Origin: Ectocarpus siliculosus
Taxonomy: Eukaryota > Sar > Phaeophyceae > Ectocarpales > Ectocarpaceae
Assembly (NCBI GenBank): GCA_000310025.1
Contig: FN648450.1
Span: 3,898 to 29,638, forward strand
DNA: 25,741 nucleotides
Direction: 5' to 3'
Shown in pieces: positions 10,112 through 19,531 of the stretch. The translations under genes were made by a program, and so were the position numbers. Positions within the stretch are counted from its first letter, which is position 1, and each line of letters begins with the position of its first letter. Below the pieces are notes generated by a model. The model ran no database searches, was not told the DNA's origin, and saw only the letters and a program-made list of their open reading frames with translations.

Positions 10112-10390
10112 TTATTCGTCGCCAAACATTTCCTTCTCGATGCCGGCCAACATTTTGCGCAGGAATCTAACTCTCGTCTGATAACCCTCTTCTTTTTCTT
10201 TCTCCTCCACAATTTTCTTCGAGAATTCGGCGTGGGACTCGGTCATTTCCTTCTGGAGGGCGAGGCCAGAAGCCTTGCTGTCGTGTTCAGCAGTCTTGCA
10301 AGCGTGTTCCTCTTTTTTTTTGTACCACTCTGATTTTTCTGATCCGCCAACCTTTTCCAGCAGTGGCTCCATATCTTTGAATTGCGGTTT
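10112..10390 (-). CDS. coiled-coil segment past in-frame TGA of accessory gene
   Basis: The minus-strand frame that carries exon 4 of the Myb/SANT-like gene meets TGA at 10393-10391, then stays open in the same frame for 93 further codons to 10112. This segment contains an ATG at 10372 and reads as Lys/Glu-rich helical sequence (EKSEWYKKKEEHA, KKIVEEKEKEEGY), probably a coiled coil that would suit the C-terminus of the accessory protein. It may be the old C-terminus cut off by a nonsense mutation, a separate exon reached by unrecognised splicing, or chance. An overlapping minus frame (10243-10533) bridges the stop, so a frameshift history is also possible. Confidence 0.5.
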   Translation of the reverse strand, partial: KPQFKDMEPLLEKVGGSEKSEWYKKKEEHACKTAEHDSKASGLALQKEMTESHAEFSKKIVEEKEKEEGYQTRVRFLRKMLAGIEKEMFGDE

Positions 10391-13300
10391 TCATGGGCAG
10401 CGGACGTAGCCTCTGCCACGCTTTGCCCCACCCCCTTGTTTTTTTGCTTTTTTCCCCCGCCTGTTCTGCTCGTGGAGCCTGGCGCCCTCCCGCTTGGCGG
10501 CCGCCCGGCGGTCGGCACCGCCTGTGCCGACAATGCCCTCTCCGGTCCAGTCGTCCTCTCGCTGAGCGCCCTCGGGGAGGAGATTGTTGCACACTTGGTT
10601 CAGCTCGGGGTATTTCTCGATTGCGCAACCGAGAACATACGTGTCCGTGCACCCTGTAAAAAAACAAAATGCAAGGCGTGGGCGGGAGTTTTTTTTGGAC
10701 CAATTGGTATGGTCTTTCGTCGTGCTTCAAAATACACCATCAGGCCTCAATGCCAACGTCATCCCTGGAGCACGTTTTACAACACTGTCGATAACTCCAA
10801 GTATCACATCAAAACTCCGACCGTAGCAGCACTTGCACGCTGTGAAGGATGGGCGGAATTTATGCCACGCCCACAAAATCGCCCAAGGTTCCTCGAGCAA
10901 ACATACGCTATTTTATACAAGGCCCCATTCCACCCATCCCTTACCTTGACAAAATGAAAGCCATGGCTGGTTGTTGCCGGATTCACTCTTCCAGTTGGCA
11001 TAAGGCTGGTTCCACTTCGCCTTTGCCGTAGCCCACATCCTGGAAAGCTTCTCCGCCGAGATGTTTGGTTGCTGGATGATGTTCGGGTCGACGTGAGACA
11101 CTTGCTCGTCGTCCACGATTTTTCTCACCTTAAAAACGTCCACATCATCACCCATATATGGGGCATGCATACAGCGAGAGAGCGAGAGAGCGAGGGAGCG
11201 GGCAGCGCAGATCATACACGTGTTCTTTAAAAAAACTTACATAGAGTACCGCCCGGGCGTGCGAGGAATTTAACACGATTTTGATACGAAGAAAAACAAC
11301 ATACCGAACGGGGAATGCACCTCTCGCGGGAAGCTTAGTACTGTCTGCCTGATCCCGGCCTGTATTTTAGCGTTGCTTCTGCAGTGTTATTTTTTTCTGT
11401 CGTGTAATATTGTTTGGCTATGCACTCCTGTGGAATTCTTCTGCGCGTTTTCTACGTCTTCCACCAATAGGTGAAGGTTTCGAAGCAACTACAGCAGTAT
11501 GATCGTCGTCGGCGTCAGTAACAACACCATAAGTTACCGGTGTACATCAACAGCAGGTTGACCCGCTCTTGGGGGTGGATACCTCATGGCTTTTTACCTA
11601 AAACAACAGCGATCGTCCGTGGACGTCATGAGGTGTTGAGTACGATGGGTAAAATGACCACAAAAAAAAGGCATGCGTGTCAACATACACTTCGACTGCT
11701 GTCTATGTACAACGTTCTCGGCCGATCCGTCCTAATCAATCCCCCTACCCATGACCGTGTACCTGGTGGTCAGGGTCTCGGAAGCGCGCGGTGACCTCTG
11801 TCCACAATTCGTTCCGCGGCCCGACTGATGAGGTGTCCAGGTCCTGCCGGGTCGCCTGCAAGCGGCTCTCTATGAGAAGTGGGCGGATGGCGTCTTCGCA
11901 CAGGATCCCAACGAGCCGCATCATGCAGTGTGGGCCCTTGCGCTCCGTGTTGCTGCCGCTCCCTCCGACGGAACCATCCCCGTCCGGTCCGGCTGCACCA
12001 CCCGTCGATGAACCACCAGTGGGAGTACTCCCGCCCGCAGAATTCCCCTTTCCCGCTTCGTCTTCCTTGGCCAGGGCGTCGTAAAGGTCCGCCACACTGT
12101 ACTCCACATTATCGACTTGAAACGGCACGTTACTGTCACGTGCTATGGCGACCATCCCGACAACATTTCGAAACGTAAGGAGTGCTTTGGCAGGAATGGC
12201 TCCCTCCTCCTCGTCCTCCTCCCCGTTTCTGCGTCCAGATTTGCCTGCGCGAACATTGGGGATAGGAGAAAGCGGCCCACACAACGAATAAGCCTTCGCA
12301 TGAGAGGACGCCTCGGGTGTACACCCCCAACCGGAGCAAAACTACATATTCCTCATGCTGTACTCCACAAAAAATCGTTCAACTCTAGACATTCCTCTGA
12401 GCGTGAGAGGACAGAACACACAAAGCTTATGCGTTTAGGTCCGTGCACCACCAGTTGTCGTCGACAAAGCATGCCTGGTAGTACGCTGTGCGTGCCTTCA
12501 TTTTCCCACTTACTGGGGCAAATAAAACAGCTCTCGAGCATGCCGTACCTTCTACTGTACGAACAGGTCGATTTGAAGCGGGCATTCTACATAATACACA
12601 CAAAGCAGTAATTTTGTTTTGTAACCTTTACGCACACTGCGTTCGACTGCAGCATACTTACCTATACTTTTACTCAATACTCTGTGCCGTCTGCTGTGAC
12701 TCTCATCGACGACGAATCTACACAATACCAGCATCTCACCGGCTGTGATAGCATTGAGGTCGTCATAGTACGGACATGGCCGGTTCATGTTGCCGTCGTG
12801 AGATCGGAGGGCCTGCACCAGGACATGCTTGTCGCCCTCCTTCGACATCCTCGGGATCTTGCGGTGCGCGCATGTCCTCCTCAGCAGATGTGCGGCCCAG
12901 AGCGGGTAGTCCTTGCCCCGGGCTTTCTTGGCACTCGCTCCTAGGCTTGCCTTTGTTGAGTTCATGTTCCCTACGGCGCTGCCGCCGGCGCTCGCCTTCC
13001 GCTTGCCATGTTTTTTTTTTCTGCCCGCTCCCCCTCCCCCGAATGTTGCTTCCCGTATTTCCTTTGCGAACACGATATCTCCGGACTCGACATCTCCGGA
13101 CTCGACATCTCCGGACTCCTGTGAGCCTATGTCCGACGGAGCTGTACTCTCCTCTACCGACACATTATTGCTGCTGCCACTTGACATCGGAGCGTCCTTC
13201 CCGTTGTCGTCGTCGCTGCTCTCCGATTCGCTCCAATTCTTCCCTGGGTCTTCGCCAAACTGCTTGTCGTCGAGAATCTTTCTTATGGCCACCTGACGAG

Positions 13301-13571
13301 CTTTAGCACCTTCACCGTCCATGAAGCCCGGCATCAGCCCCGCGCCAGGTGGCACCCCCTGTTGTGTATCGGTATGGGGGGTAACCCTGCTGTGGACGGC
13401 CTGGCGGACCATGCCGCTCGGTGCCGGCTGGAGCTGTACGGCGCCAGCAGGCGTGATCTGGGCAACACCATGCCCAGCAGCTGCACCACTTTCACCTCCA
13501 CCCTGCAGTCGCAGAGGCACCGTTTTCGTTCTTGATGGCCGGCCTGCCACTGCTACGGCGTTGTTGTTCAT
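10391..13571 (-). CDS. Harbinger accessory Myb/SANT-like protein, four exons
   Basis: The minus-strand exons are 13571-12740, 12244-11763, 11128-10945 and 10653-10391. All junctions are GT-AG and phase-consistent: donors GTGAGA, GTACAC and GTAAGG, with acceptors after CGCGCAG, TTTTTAAG and TTTACAG. The spliced product is about 586 residues. Exon 1 encodes a low-complexity Ser/Gly/Asp-rich leader with a SGDVE triplet repeat and Lys-rich stretches. Exons 2 and 3 join to give ELWTEVTARFRDPDHQ then VRKIVDDEQVSHVDPN and SAEKLSRMWATAKAKW...NW.SESG. This is the Trp-containing three-helix pattern of Myb/SANT-like DNA-binding proteins that accompany Harbinger transposases and help them enter the nucleus and bind ends. 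Exon 4 continues CTDTYVLGCAIEKYPELN and a basic Arg/Lys/Gly tail. An in-frame TGA at 10393-10391 ends it, with more open frame beyond. Role assigned by family and context. Confidence 0.78.
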
Positions 13572-13729
13572 GGTGTGGGTGTATAACGTCTGTTGTGGGA
13601 GTCCTCGGGTCTCTCGCCTGGTCGGGACCGGTGTGTGTACGTCGAGCCGTGGCGCTTTCCGTAATTTTTGAAAAAATACGCGCCTTCGCGCCTTCTGCCG
13701 ATAAGAACCACTGGAAACCCTAGTTACGG

Positions 13730-13769
13730 TTCCGTGAAAAAAGTTACTATTCGGTGAAAAAAGTTACGA
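13730..13769. repeat. tandem subterminal motif at right end of Harbinger element
   Basis: Two adjacent 20-bp units, 13730-13749 and 13750-13769, match at 18 of 20 positions (TTCCGTGAAAAAAGTTACTA and TTCGGTGAAAAAAGTTACGA). They stand 7 bp inside the right terminal inverted repeat. Subterminal direct repeats are usual binding sites for transposition proteins. The left end has related CCGTAAAA motifs in a hairpin instead. Confidence 0.8.
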
Positions 13770-13776
13770 ATTTTTG

Positions 13777-13796
13777 CGGCCTGATAAGACACACCC
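13777..13796. repeat. right terminal inverted repeat of Harbinger element
   Basis: CGGCCTGATAAGACACACCC is the complement of the left end at 19 of 20 positions and is followed directly by the TAA target duplication (13797-13799). Confidence 0.93.
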
Positions 13797-14148
13797 TAAG
13801 TGAGAACAAAAAACATAACTACACGGACGAACTAGTCCGTCCACGATAGATGTGCACCGTTGCACGGAGCAGCAGACTGTTGGTTGTCATTCCTCACTTT
13901 CTGTGCTGCCATCTACATTATTATCGCTCAAGTTACGACTGACTACGCAGCAGACTCGAAAAGCATCAACACCCTTATTCGATGTATTGTTGTTGTTGTT
14001 GTTGTCTTCACATTAAAAACCGTTCCGATCTCTCTCTACCCAGTACGTACCTTCGTATGTCCGTACTGATCCAACACTCGACGTGGTCGATTCCCGTGGT
14101 CACAGGTTAACTTACCCTAAAAAGGCACACTCAAATAAACTGGCCCCG
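13797..14148. repeat. repeat family copy A, right half
   Basis: This continues copy A after the Harbinger insertion and matches copy B from about 20274 through GATGTAT (near 20473). It then jumps directly to the TTGTTG run and the CACATTAAAAACCGTTCCGA stretch that copy B has from about 21255 to 21410. Copy A therefore lacks about 770 bp of internal sequence relative to B. Both copies stop being similar immediately after TGGCCCCG, giving a shared right edge at 14148 and 21410. Confidence 0.88.
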
Positions 14149-15753
14149 TTCAGTAGAAATCAACGACAGATATTCTGGAATCCTCCACTCTCTCTTCGCG
14201 CTATGCGAGGTTTCAACTGAGACTAGCAGTCACTATCTATCATGGGCCAGAGAGAAAGAGGTACACCCCCTTGGTTCAATCTTGGTACTTCACAACGTAA
14301 GCAGAGACAAGGCCATCTGGCACAGAAAAAGAGAGAACAAAAGAGAGAAAAAAAAGAAAAAAAAAGAAAAAAAAAACAAGAGAAAAAAAAAGGAGAAAAA
14401 ATTAAAAAATTCGATGTATGCCGCTCTTCCTTCTTCCCCTCGCTGCCTCGGCAAGGTTTTGCTGAGGCATGACCCAAAGCGAGGGGGGGGGTCTTTCTAG
14501 CGAGCAGGGCTAGACTCATCCTCAAGGAACCGATACCTTCTTGCTACGGCGCACCCGCCGCAAGGCGTGCGTAGTGGTGGAGTTGGGTCGGCACTGGTGC
14601 GTCAGGTACAAAGGTGCAGATGCGCGGGCCTCGAGGCCGTCGGTGCAGGCAGCAATGCCCATCTCATCTTTGTGCGCGGAGGCAGACGCCATCAGAAAGG
14701 TGGACGGGCACTATGTACACGGCCCTATGCTTGCTAGAGGGAGCTGTACTGTCTCAGTAACCTGGTTTTGCCATCAAATGAGGAGGGGACAGGTGGTGAC
14801 GAGCTGACTGGGCTGGTTGACCCTTCGGCGCGAGAATTTTCAGACCAAGAACCCTAAGTGCAACGAGGGAGAAAGCGAGGAACCGACTGGGAAGGACAGC
14901 AACGAGAGCGTGTACGAAGCGGAGCGGGTCGAATTTGGTCGTGCTAGGACTGGCCACAGCGACACCGGAGAAGCGGCACCGGAGCAGCGGCACCGGAGCA
15001 GCAGCGGAACCGGAGCATGCGGACGGCATCGAACCGTGTCGCACGGACAAACATCTCTTGTGTTGTCAATTATTTTCCGTTTTTTTTCCCTGAATATAGG
15101 TGTTAGGTGTGTGTAATGACGTCACTGGTTTTGTAGAGAGACGCGGCAGAGATGGCGCGGATAACCCGGGTGCCTTAATTGTGTACCTGCATTGTGGAAG
15201 AACCCTTCAATGTGGAACGATTCCTAGTCAGTGCCGATGTTTACACTGCTGTGTCTAACACAGATGATCTGGATAGATTCGGGCGATTGTCAATTGATGG
15301 CTTTGATTGGTTGTTCTTCTTCTTCATTGTATGTCCACGGGACCATTCTGACAGCACTTCAGACAGCAGCTGCATGCCCCGAGCTTGTTGTGCACCATAC
15401 ACCATGGTGTTATTTTTGTGCAGACAGCACTTCAGACAGCAGTACGCTGTAGTCGACAAACATTCATTTTGGTGAAGTGCGGAACAAGGGGGGTGATGCC
15501 GCCTGCTGTAGTCGAATTGTAGTGTGTGCGCGTGTAGTTCAGTTGTGAGCACGCAAACGTGCTGCAGGGATTGTACGTGTACCTCCTCGGGCTTGTGTAC
15601 CCTTTTCTTGCTAATAGTGTGCGTGTTCTTTAGATCTTCTGACGGCTTTAGCATTTTTGTGACCACGGGCCGAGTCTTTGCTAGATTTTGGGATTAGCAA
15701 CTGACACGAGTTTAATGTGAAGAAAAACAACAACAACAACAACAACAACAACC
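14149..15753. other. unassigned spacer with simple repeats
   Basis: No gene can be supported. The stretch holds an A-rich tract with scattered G (14331-14410), a G run near 14483-14491, and short CGGCACCGGAGCAG-type repeats near 14960-15015. It also holds a perfect 19-bp direct repeat, ACAGCACTTCAGACAGCAG, at 15351-15369 and 15424-15442, and an AAC microsatellite at about 15725-15752. Open frames near 14541-14807, 14817-15116 and 15179-15475 have no recognisable domain. Confidence 0.5.
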
Positions 15754-16090
15754 CATGCATACGCCGCTTAGACTAATACGATGCATACCACCCATGCACA
15801 TGCAGCAAGAGAGAAAACCACCCACTGCACCACGGAGTTGGGGAAGGGCCTGTTGTTGTCTGTCTCAACAAACTGTTGTGCTGCTATAGCTTTTCATGTA
15901 TAAAGAGACAACATGCGACAAAGTAAGCGACGCGCAACGCCTAATAAGCGACGCGTGCACCCCAAAGCGACAGACACGATAGCCTCCAACCTTGTCTGAA
16001 GCAATTCAGCAACAGTAGCATGGTCACTCAGGAAGGAAAAATATTACACAAGCTGGGCCAGCCAAGACGCCTACAAAACGGTTGTAAACG

Positions 16091-16350
16091 GTTTACACCA
16101 CGATTTTTACGAGTTAGAATCTGAAATTTTGACACGTGGTCGGTGTTAGTATAACGAAGACCTTGACTGGCCGTACTTTTATTTTTTTTTTTCGAGAGGT
16201 AGCCCTATTAAAGGGAAAATGGCATCTTGATTGGTCGCGATAGGGGGACTAAAAAAAAAAAAAAGTACGGCCAATCAAGGTCTTCATTATACTAACACCG
16301 ACCACATGTCACAATTTCAGATTCCAACTCGTAAAAATCGTGGTGTAAAT
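16091..16350. repeat. fold-back element with ~90-bp arms
   Basis: The left arm (about 16091-16180) and right arm (about 16256-16350) are near-perfect inverted copies. GTTTACACCACGATTTTTAC begins the left arm and its complement ends the right, and shared internal blocks include GTCGGTGTTAGTATAA and GGCCGTAC, with a handful of mismatches. The loop of about 75 bp begins and ends in T and A runs. It lies wholly inside the 723-bp insertion, so it is a nested or internal palindrome. Its transcript would fold into a long hairpin, a possible small-RNA source by inference. Confidence 0.85.
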
Positions 16351-16515
16351 AGAAAATTGCTTACTGGCCTCTACACCTGGGCGCAGGGACGAAAATATAT
16401 ATAGGAATATAAAGGAAAATATTGTATTGTAGAGGATATTTTACGAGGCCATAACTTTCGATGGAAGATGACCTGAGCCTTGTAACTACCATCATTGTTC
16501 TCGCAATGCTCCCAG

Positions 16516-16573
16516 GTAAGTGCACACTAAATTTCGGCTTAGTCTGTAAAAACGATTTTTATACTGATTTTAG
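16516..16573 (+). other. possible 58-bp mini-intron inside the insertion
   Basis: CCCAG|GTAAGT at 16515/16516 and CTGATTTTAG ending at 16573 have the form of a strong donor and acceptor only 58 bp apart. An ATG at about 16463 lies upstream. Any product would be under 60 residues and I could not settle its frame. It may be chance or a captured piece of a gene. Confidence 0.3.
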
Positions 16574-17050
16574 TACCGGAAGCATCCCCCACTACACCGC
16601 CAATTGAGGATTTAATACCCAAATCAACTCAGATTCGAAAAATTTTAACACCGGCGCATCCTCTATTGTCTTCTAAGAGTAGGCAATAAATTTCAAGCCA
16701 AAACTCGTGGAATTGGCAGCGTGAGACGCGAAACAACGAAAGTGAGCTTCTTGGCTGGCCCAGCTTGTAATATTTGTGGCGCGCAGCACGCAGGACCCTC
16801 TTTGGCTGTTCAACCGGCCGTTTCCATTGCGAAACAGACAAGGAACAGTCAAGGCCGAGTCGTGTCGGCCACGGGAAGTGGAAGCTGCTGAAACTCGGGG
16901 AGAGGTCATGGTTTGCGATTGCCTACCGAACCATACTTAGGGCGCCACGACATGTTGCACTGTAGCTCGAGATCAACATTTGAGACCGGGTCGGGCAAGG
17001 GGTGGGCTATGCGAATATAAGTTCCACCCACGGATACTGAAATATGAGAC

Positions 17051-18130
17051 TGAAGCTTCAGAATAGCGTCAGAAAGTACCTGTATTGTGATAGCAACTCG
17101 ACGAGTATCGTCGCGTTGCCTGTCTGAAGCTTTCCAGTTTTTTAGCCGCTAATAAAGTCGAGAGCGCACACCGCGACATGCTCGCCGACCGAGCACGACA
17201 AAGCGTTCTACTGTATACACAGAGTAGATGACATAAGATATCACACCCCATGAACAATTTTTTATTTTTTAAGCTCGATTACTCCACAGCAGAAATCGTG
17301 GCCGGGCGGCGTTGGCACCGATAGCTTTCCGAAACAAGCCTGCCTATCGTTTGACATCCTCGTCGTCGTGGACTAACGTTATTAGCTGTGAATTTTTTTT
17401 ATGCGATATATTATGTCACCTACCACTGCCGGTACATGCCAGGCATGAGAACAACGAGCACCCTCCATACTCCAGTAAGTTACTGTAGTAGTTGAATTGA
17501 AACCTCTCATTACCCATCCATGAAGAAGTCGTTTTATACACAAATACTTGAAAAAAAGAGCAGTGGCCAAAATCGGGTACACCCGGTCCAAACACGGCCA
17601 TAATCGGGTACCCCTACACGATGCTGCTGGGAGCGGCCGCATGCCACCATCTGATTGGCCGACGCCCGCCCCTACCCGACCTTGACCGCCTTTCCACCGG
17701 GCGCACCCGATCTTGGCTACTCACCCCCCGGAGGAGTACGCGGTTTTTCTTTCCCCAACCCGAAAATGGCTGGGCGGTTCGACCAAAACCCATGCACACA
17801 AGTACCACCTCAGCAACGCCCTGCCCTCGAATTCGGACCTTCTGAAGGCCCGGCGGGCGGAGGCAGACCCCCCGCCGGCGGTGGGAGTCTCCCTTGCTTG
17901 GGGGAAACGGCAGGCGGTCTGTGCAAATGATCGAGAAGAAGAAAGAGCTGGATGAATACCTCGCTCACGAGATGCGACACATACGGGACTCATCTCAAGA
18001 ATAGACATATTTTTCTCCCTCCCGCTACTTTCTCATTATTGGCGACAAACGAGGGCCAGTGGTGTGCGTCCGACCCGTGGTTACCCGCTATACCCGATAC
18101 ATGGAATCGAAAAAGAAAACTGTTTTCTTG
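17051..18130. other. unassigned region between repeat copies
   Basis: No gene can be supported. About 17225-17295 resembles 4580-4640, suggesting an old shared repeat. A GC-rich stretch at 17600-17960 has plus frames (17621-17845, 17713-17955) rich in Pro, Arg and Ala without a recognisable domain. ATCGGGTAC is repeated at about 17573 and 17603. Confidence 0.45.
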
Positions 18131-18569
18131 GTGGCGAAGCGGACCCTCTTTATTGTGACTCTCCAATTGCTGTTCGTGGATGGCGACGACATGGCGACAC
18201 AGACGGACAAAATCTAGGGTTTGACGTCGGTCTTATCCGCCGCAGGAGGTGGAACCTATACTCAAAGTCGGGGAGGGGTCGTGATTTGCAATTCCTTACG
18301 GAACCGTACTTGAGGCGCCATGAGATTTGCACTGCCGTAGCAGAGGTTATATTTTTATTTGTCGGCAGGGAAACATAAAAACAAAATCTTCGGCGGGCCG
18401 GACACTCTTTTTTTCAACTGACCAACTGTTGTTTGTATGGCGAGACAATTTCCGGTCTTCTTGTCCGTCACAGGAGGCCGAAGCTGATGCTCAAACTCGG
18501 GGAGGGGTGATGGTTTGCGAGTCCCTACCGAGCCGTACTCGCTCGGGGCACCACGTCATGGACATGACA
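18131..18569. repeat. two degenerate copies of the repeat tail module
   Basis: Two tandem, diverged versions of the module at 20765-20960 of copy B lie at about 18131-18335 and 18390-18565. Each keeps a GGACCCTCTTT- or GGACACTCTTT-like start, a CATGGCGA-like block, a GTCGGCCACAGGAGG-like block, TCGGGGAGGGGT, a GGTTTGCGATTCC-like block and a GGCGCCA-like end. The window has five such modules (also 16775-16965, 19410-19525 and 20765-20960). Confidence 0.7.
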
Positions 18570-19531
18570 AGAAAAACATCCCCCCAACGAACACTGCTGA
18601 AATTCCATGGATGGGTGGGCGAGTGGGGGACCCAAAAACAATGAAACAGTCGGGGGGTTCGCGTTGTTCTGGGGCTCTACCGGCGAAAAACACCGTCGAC
18701 GCTCTGAACCGCTGGAAGCTGTCACACAGCACTGCATGTGCGGCGAACCGTAGGGGGCATGCGTATTGCTTGACGGAAAGAGGCGGCGCCCATTGCCTCA
18801 CATGCAGCAGCCGGGTACACGGGTAGCCTCCTACTCAGCAAGACACAAAACGATTGCCGTTGACGTTTGATGTTATTGGGGACCCCAACGGCGAAAATGC
18901 AACAGAGAGAGAGAGAGGTAGACTAAAGGAAGAGAGACTCGAGAAGACAAGGCATGAACTCTCGTCGAGAAGACGCTCACTCTCATCCCTCTGGTCCACC
19001 GCAGGCTTGAGCACGTGTAACGAACGGCGACATCCGATGTGCGCTCAGCAACAACAAACACGACAAAAGGAAAATAGTCGTCGTTTCCGAACCGCTGTGG
19101 AGATACTGTAAGTTGGTGGAGACTTTCTTTCTTTTCTGGTATGAAGTGGCAACAAAGAAGAACACGACTATCTGTCTGTGTATACTAGAAGAACGACGGA
19201 CGAACTATTATCTCAATGCGCTTGCTGTCGCGATAGATGCGCACCGCTACCGCTATACGAACGAGTAGACTGTTGTCAAACCTGACTACGATAACCGTAC
19301 GACCATTGCAGCACATTCCGACCATAAACAGCAGAAACCGCAGCAGCAGCCGCATGTGTACTACTACCATGGTCACTCAAGAACAAACGCAAAAAAAAAC
19401 AAATTGTGGCGCGCAGCACGCAGGACCCTTTTTCGCTGTTCAACTGGCCGATTCCATGGCGAAACAGGCAAGGAACAGTCAAGGCCGACTCTTGCCGGCC
19501 ACAGGAGGCGGAAGCCGTTCAAACTCGAACG
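18570..19531. repeat. repeat family copy C, diverged
   Basis: Aligns with copy B from about 19680 to 20880, with many substitutions and indels. Shared landmarks are GGGGGACCC, the CACATGCAGCAGCC stretch, ACACGGGTAG, CTCAGCAAGA, GAGAGAGAGA, the CCACCGCAGGCT block, ACGAACGGCG, CTCAGCAACAACAAACAC and TTGTGGCGCGCAGCACGCAGG. It runs directly into copy B at 19532, so C and B stand head to tail. It is more diverged from B than A is, so it is probably an older duplicate. No coding potential is seen. Confidence 0.8.

Larger units (their letters stand above)
6368..13796. mobile_element. PIF/Harbinger DNA transposon, 7.4 kb
   Basis: Boundaries are given by 20-bp terminal inverted repeats, GGGGGTGTCTTATCAGGCCG at the left and its complement at 13777-13796, which match at 19 of 20 positions (left G, right T at position 4). 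TAA target-site duplications flank it (6365-6367 and 13797-13799), as is typical of this superfamily (3-bp TWA sites). Copy B of the host repeat holds the uninterrupted site at 20274-20276. The element carries a PIF/Harbinger-type transposase on plus and a Myb/SANT-like accessory gene on minus, transcribed towards each other, the usual two-gene content. The transposase is incomplete and the accessory gene has an in-frame stop, so this copy is probably not self-sufficient. Confidence 0.93.
16046..16768. mobile_element. small inverted-repeat insertion, 723 bp
   Basis: ACAAGCTGGGCCAGCCAAGA at 16048-16067 has its exact complement at 16749-16768 (20 of 20). AATATT flanks both sides (16040-16045 and 16769-16774) and is the likely target duplication, although the left side has two extra bases (AC) and the flanks are themselves palindromic, so the exact edge is uncertain. 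Copies B and C of the host repeat lack the insertion (about 20745-20765 and 19385-19405) and run directly from GGTCACTCA to TTGTGGCGCGCAG. There is no transposase, so it is a non-autonomous, MITE-like element of unassigned superfamily. It contains a separate fold-back element and a possible mini-intron. Confidence 0.82.
15754..17050. repeat. repeat fragment A', interrupted by an insertion
   Basis: 15754-16039 and 16769-17050 match copy B around 20478-20750 and 20760-21035. Landmarks include TACGATGCATACCACCCAT, GTCTGTCTCAAC, the AAAGCGACAGACACGA stretch, TTGTGGCGCGCAGCA, ACAAGGAACAGTC and TTCCACCCACGGATA. The two parts are separated by a 723-bp insertion with inverted ends. This fragment corresponds to the internal part missing from copy A, about 1.6 kb upstream. 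No coding function is seen. Confidence 0.85.

Noticed and set aside
12776-13306. Plus-strand frames of 127-176 residues rich in Ser, Pro and Arg
   Set aside because: Antisense shadows of exon 1 of the Myb/SANT-like accessory gene.
17621-17955. Pro/Arg-rich plus frames as a gene
   Set aside because: Several overlapping frames are equally open in GC-rich DNA, with no domain and no splice-site support.
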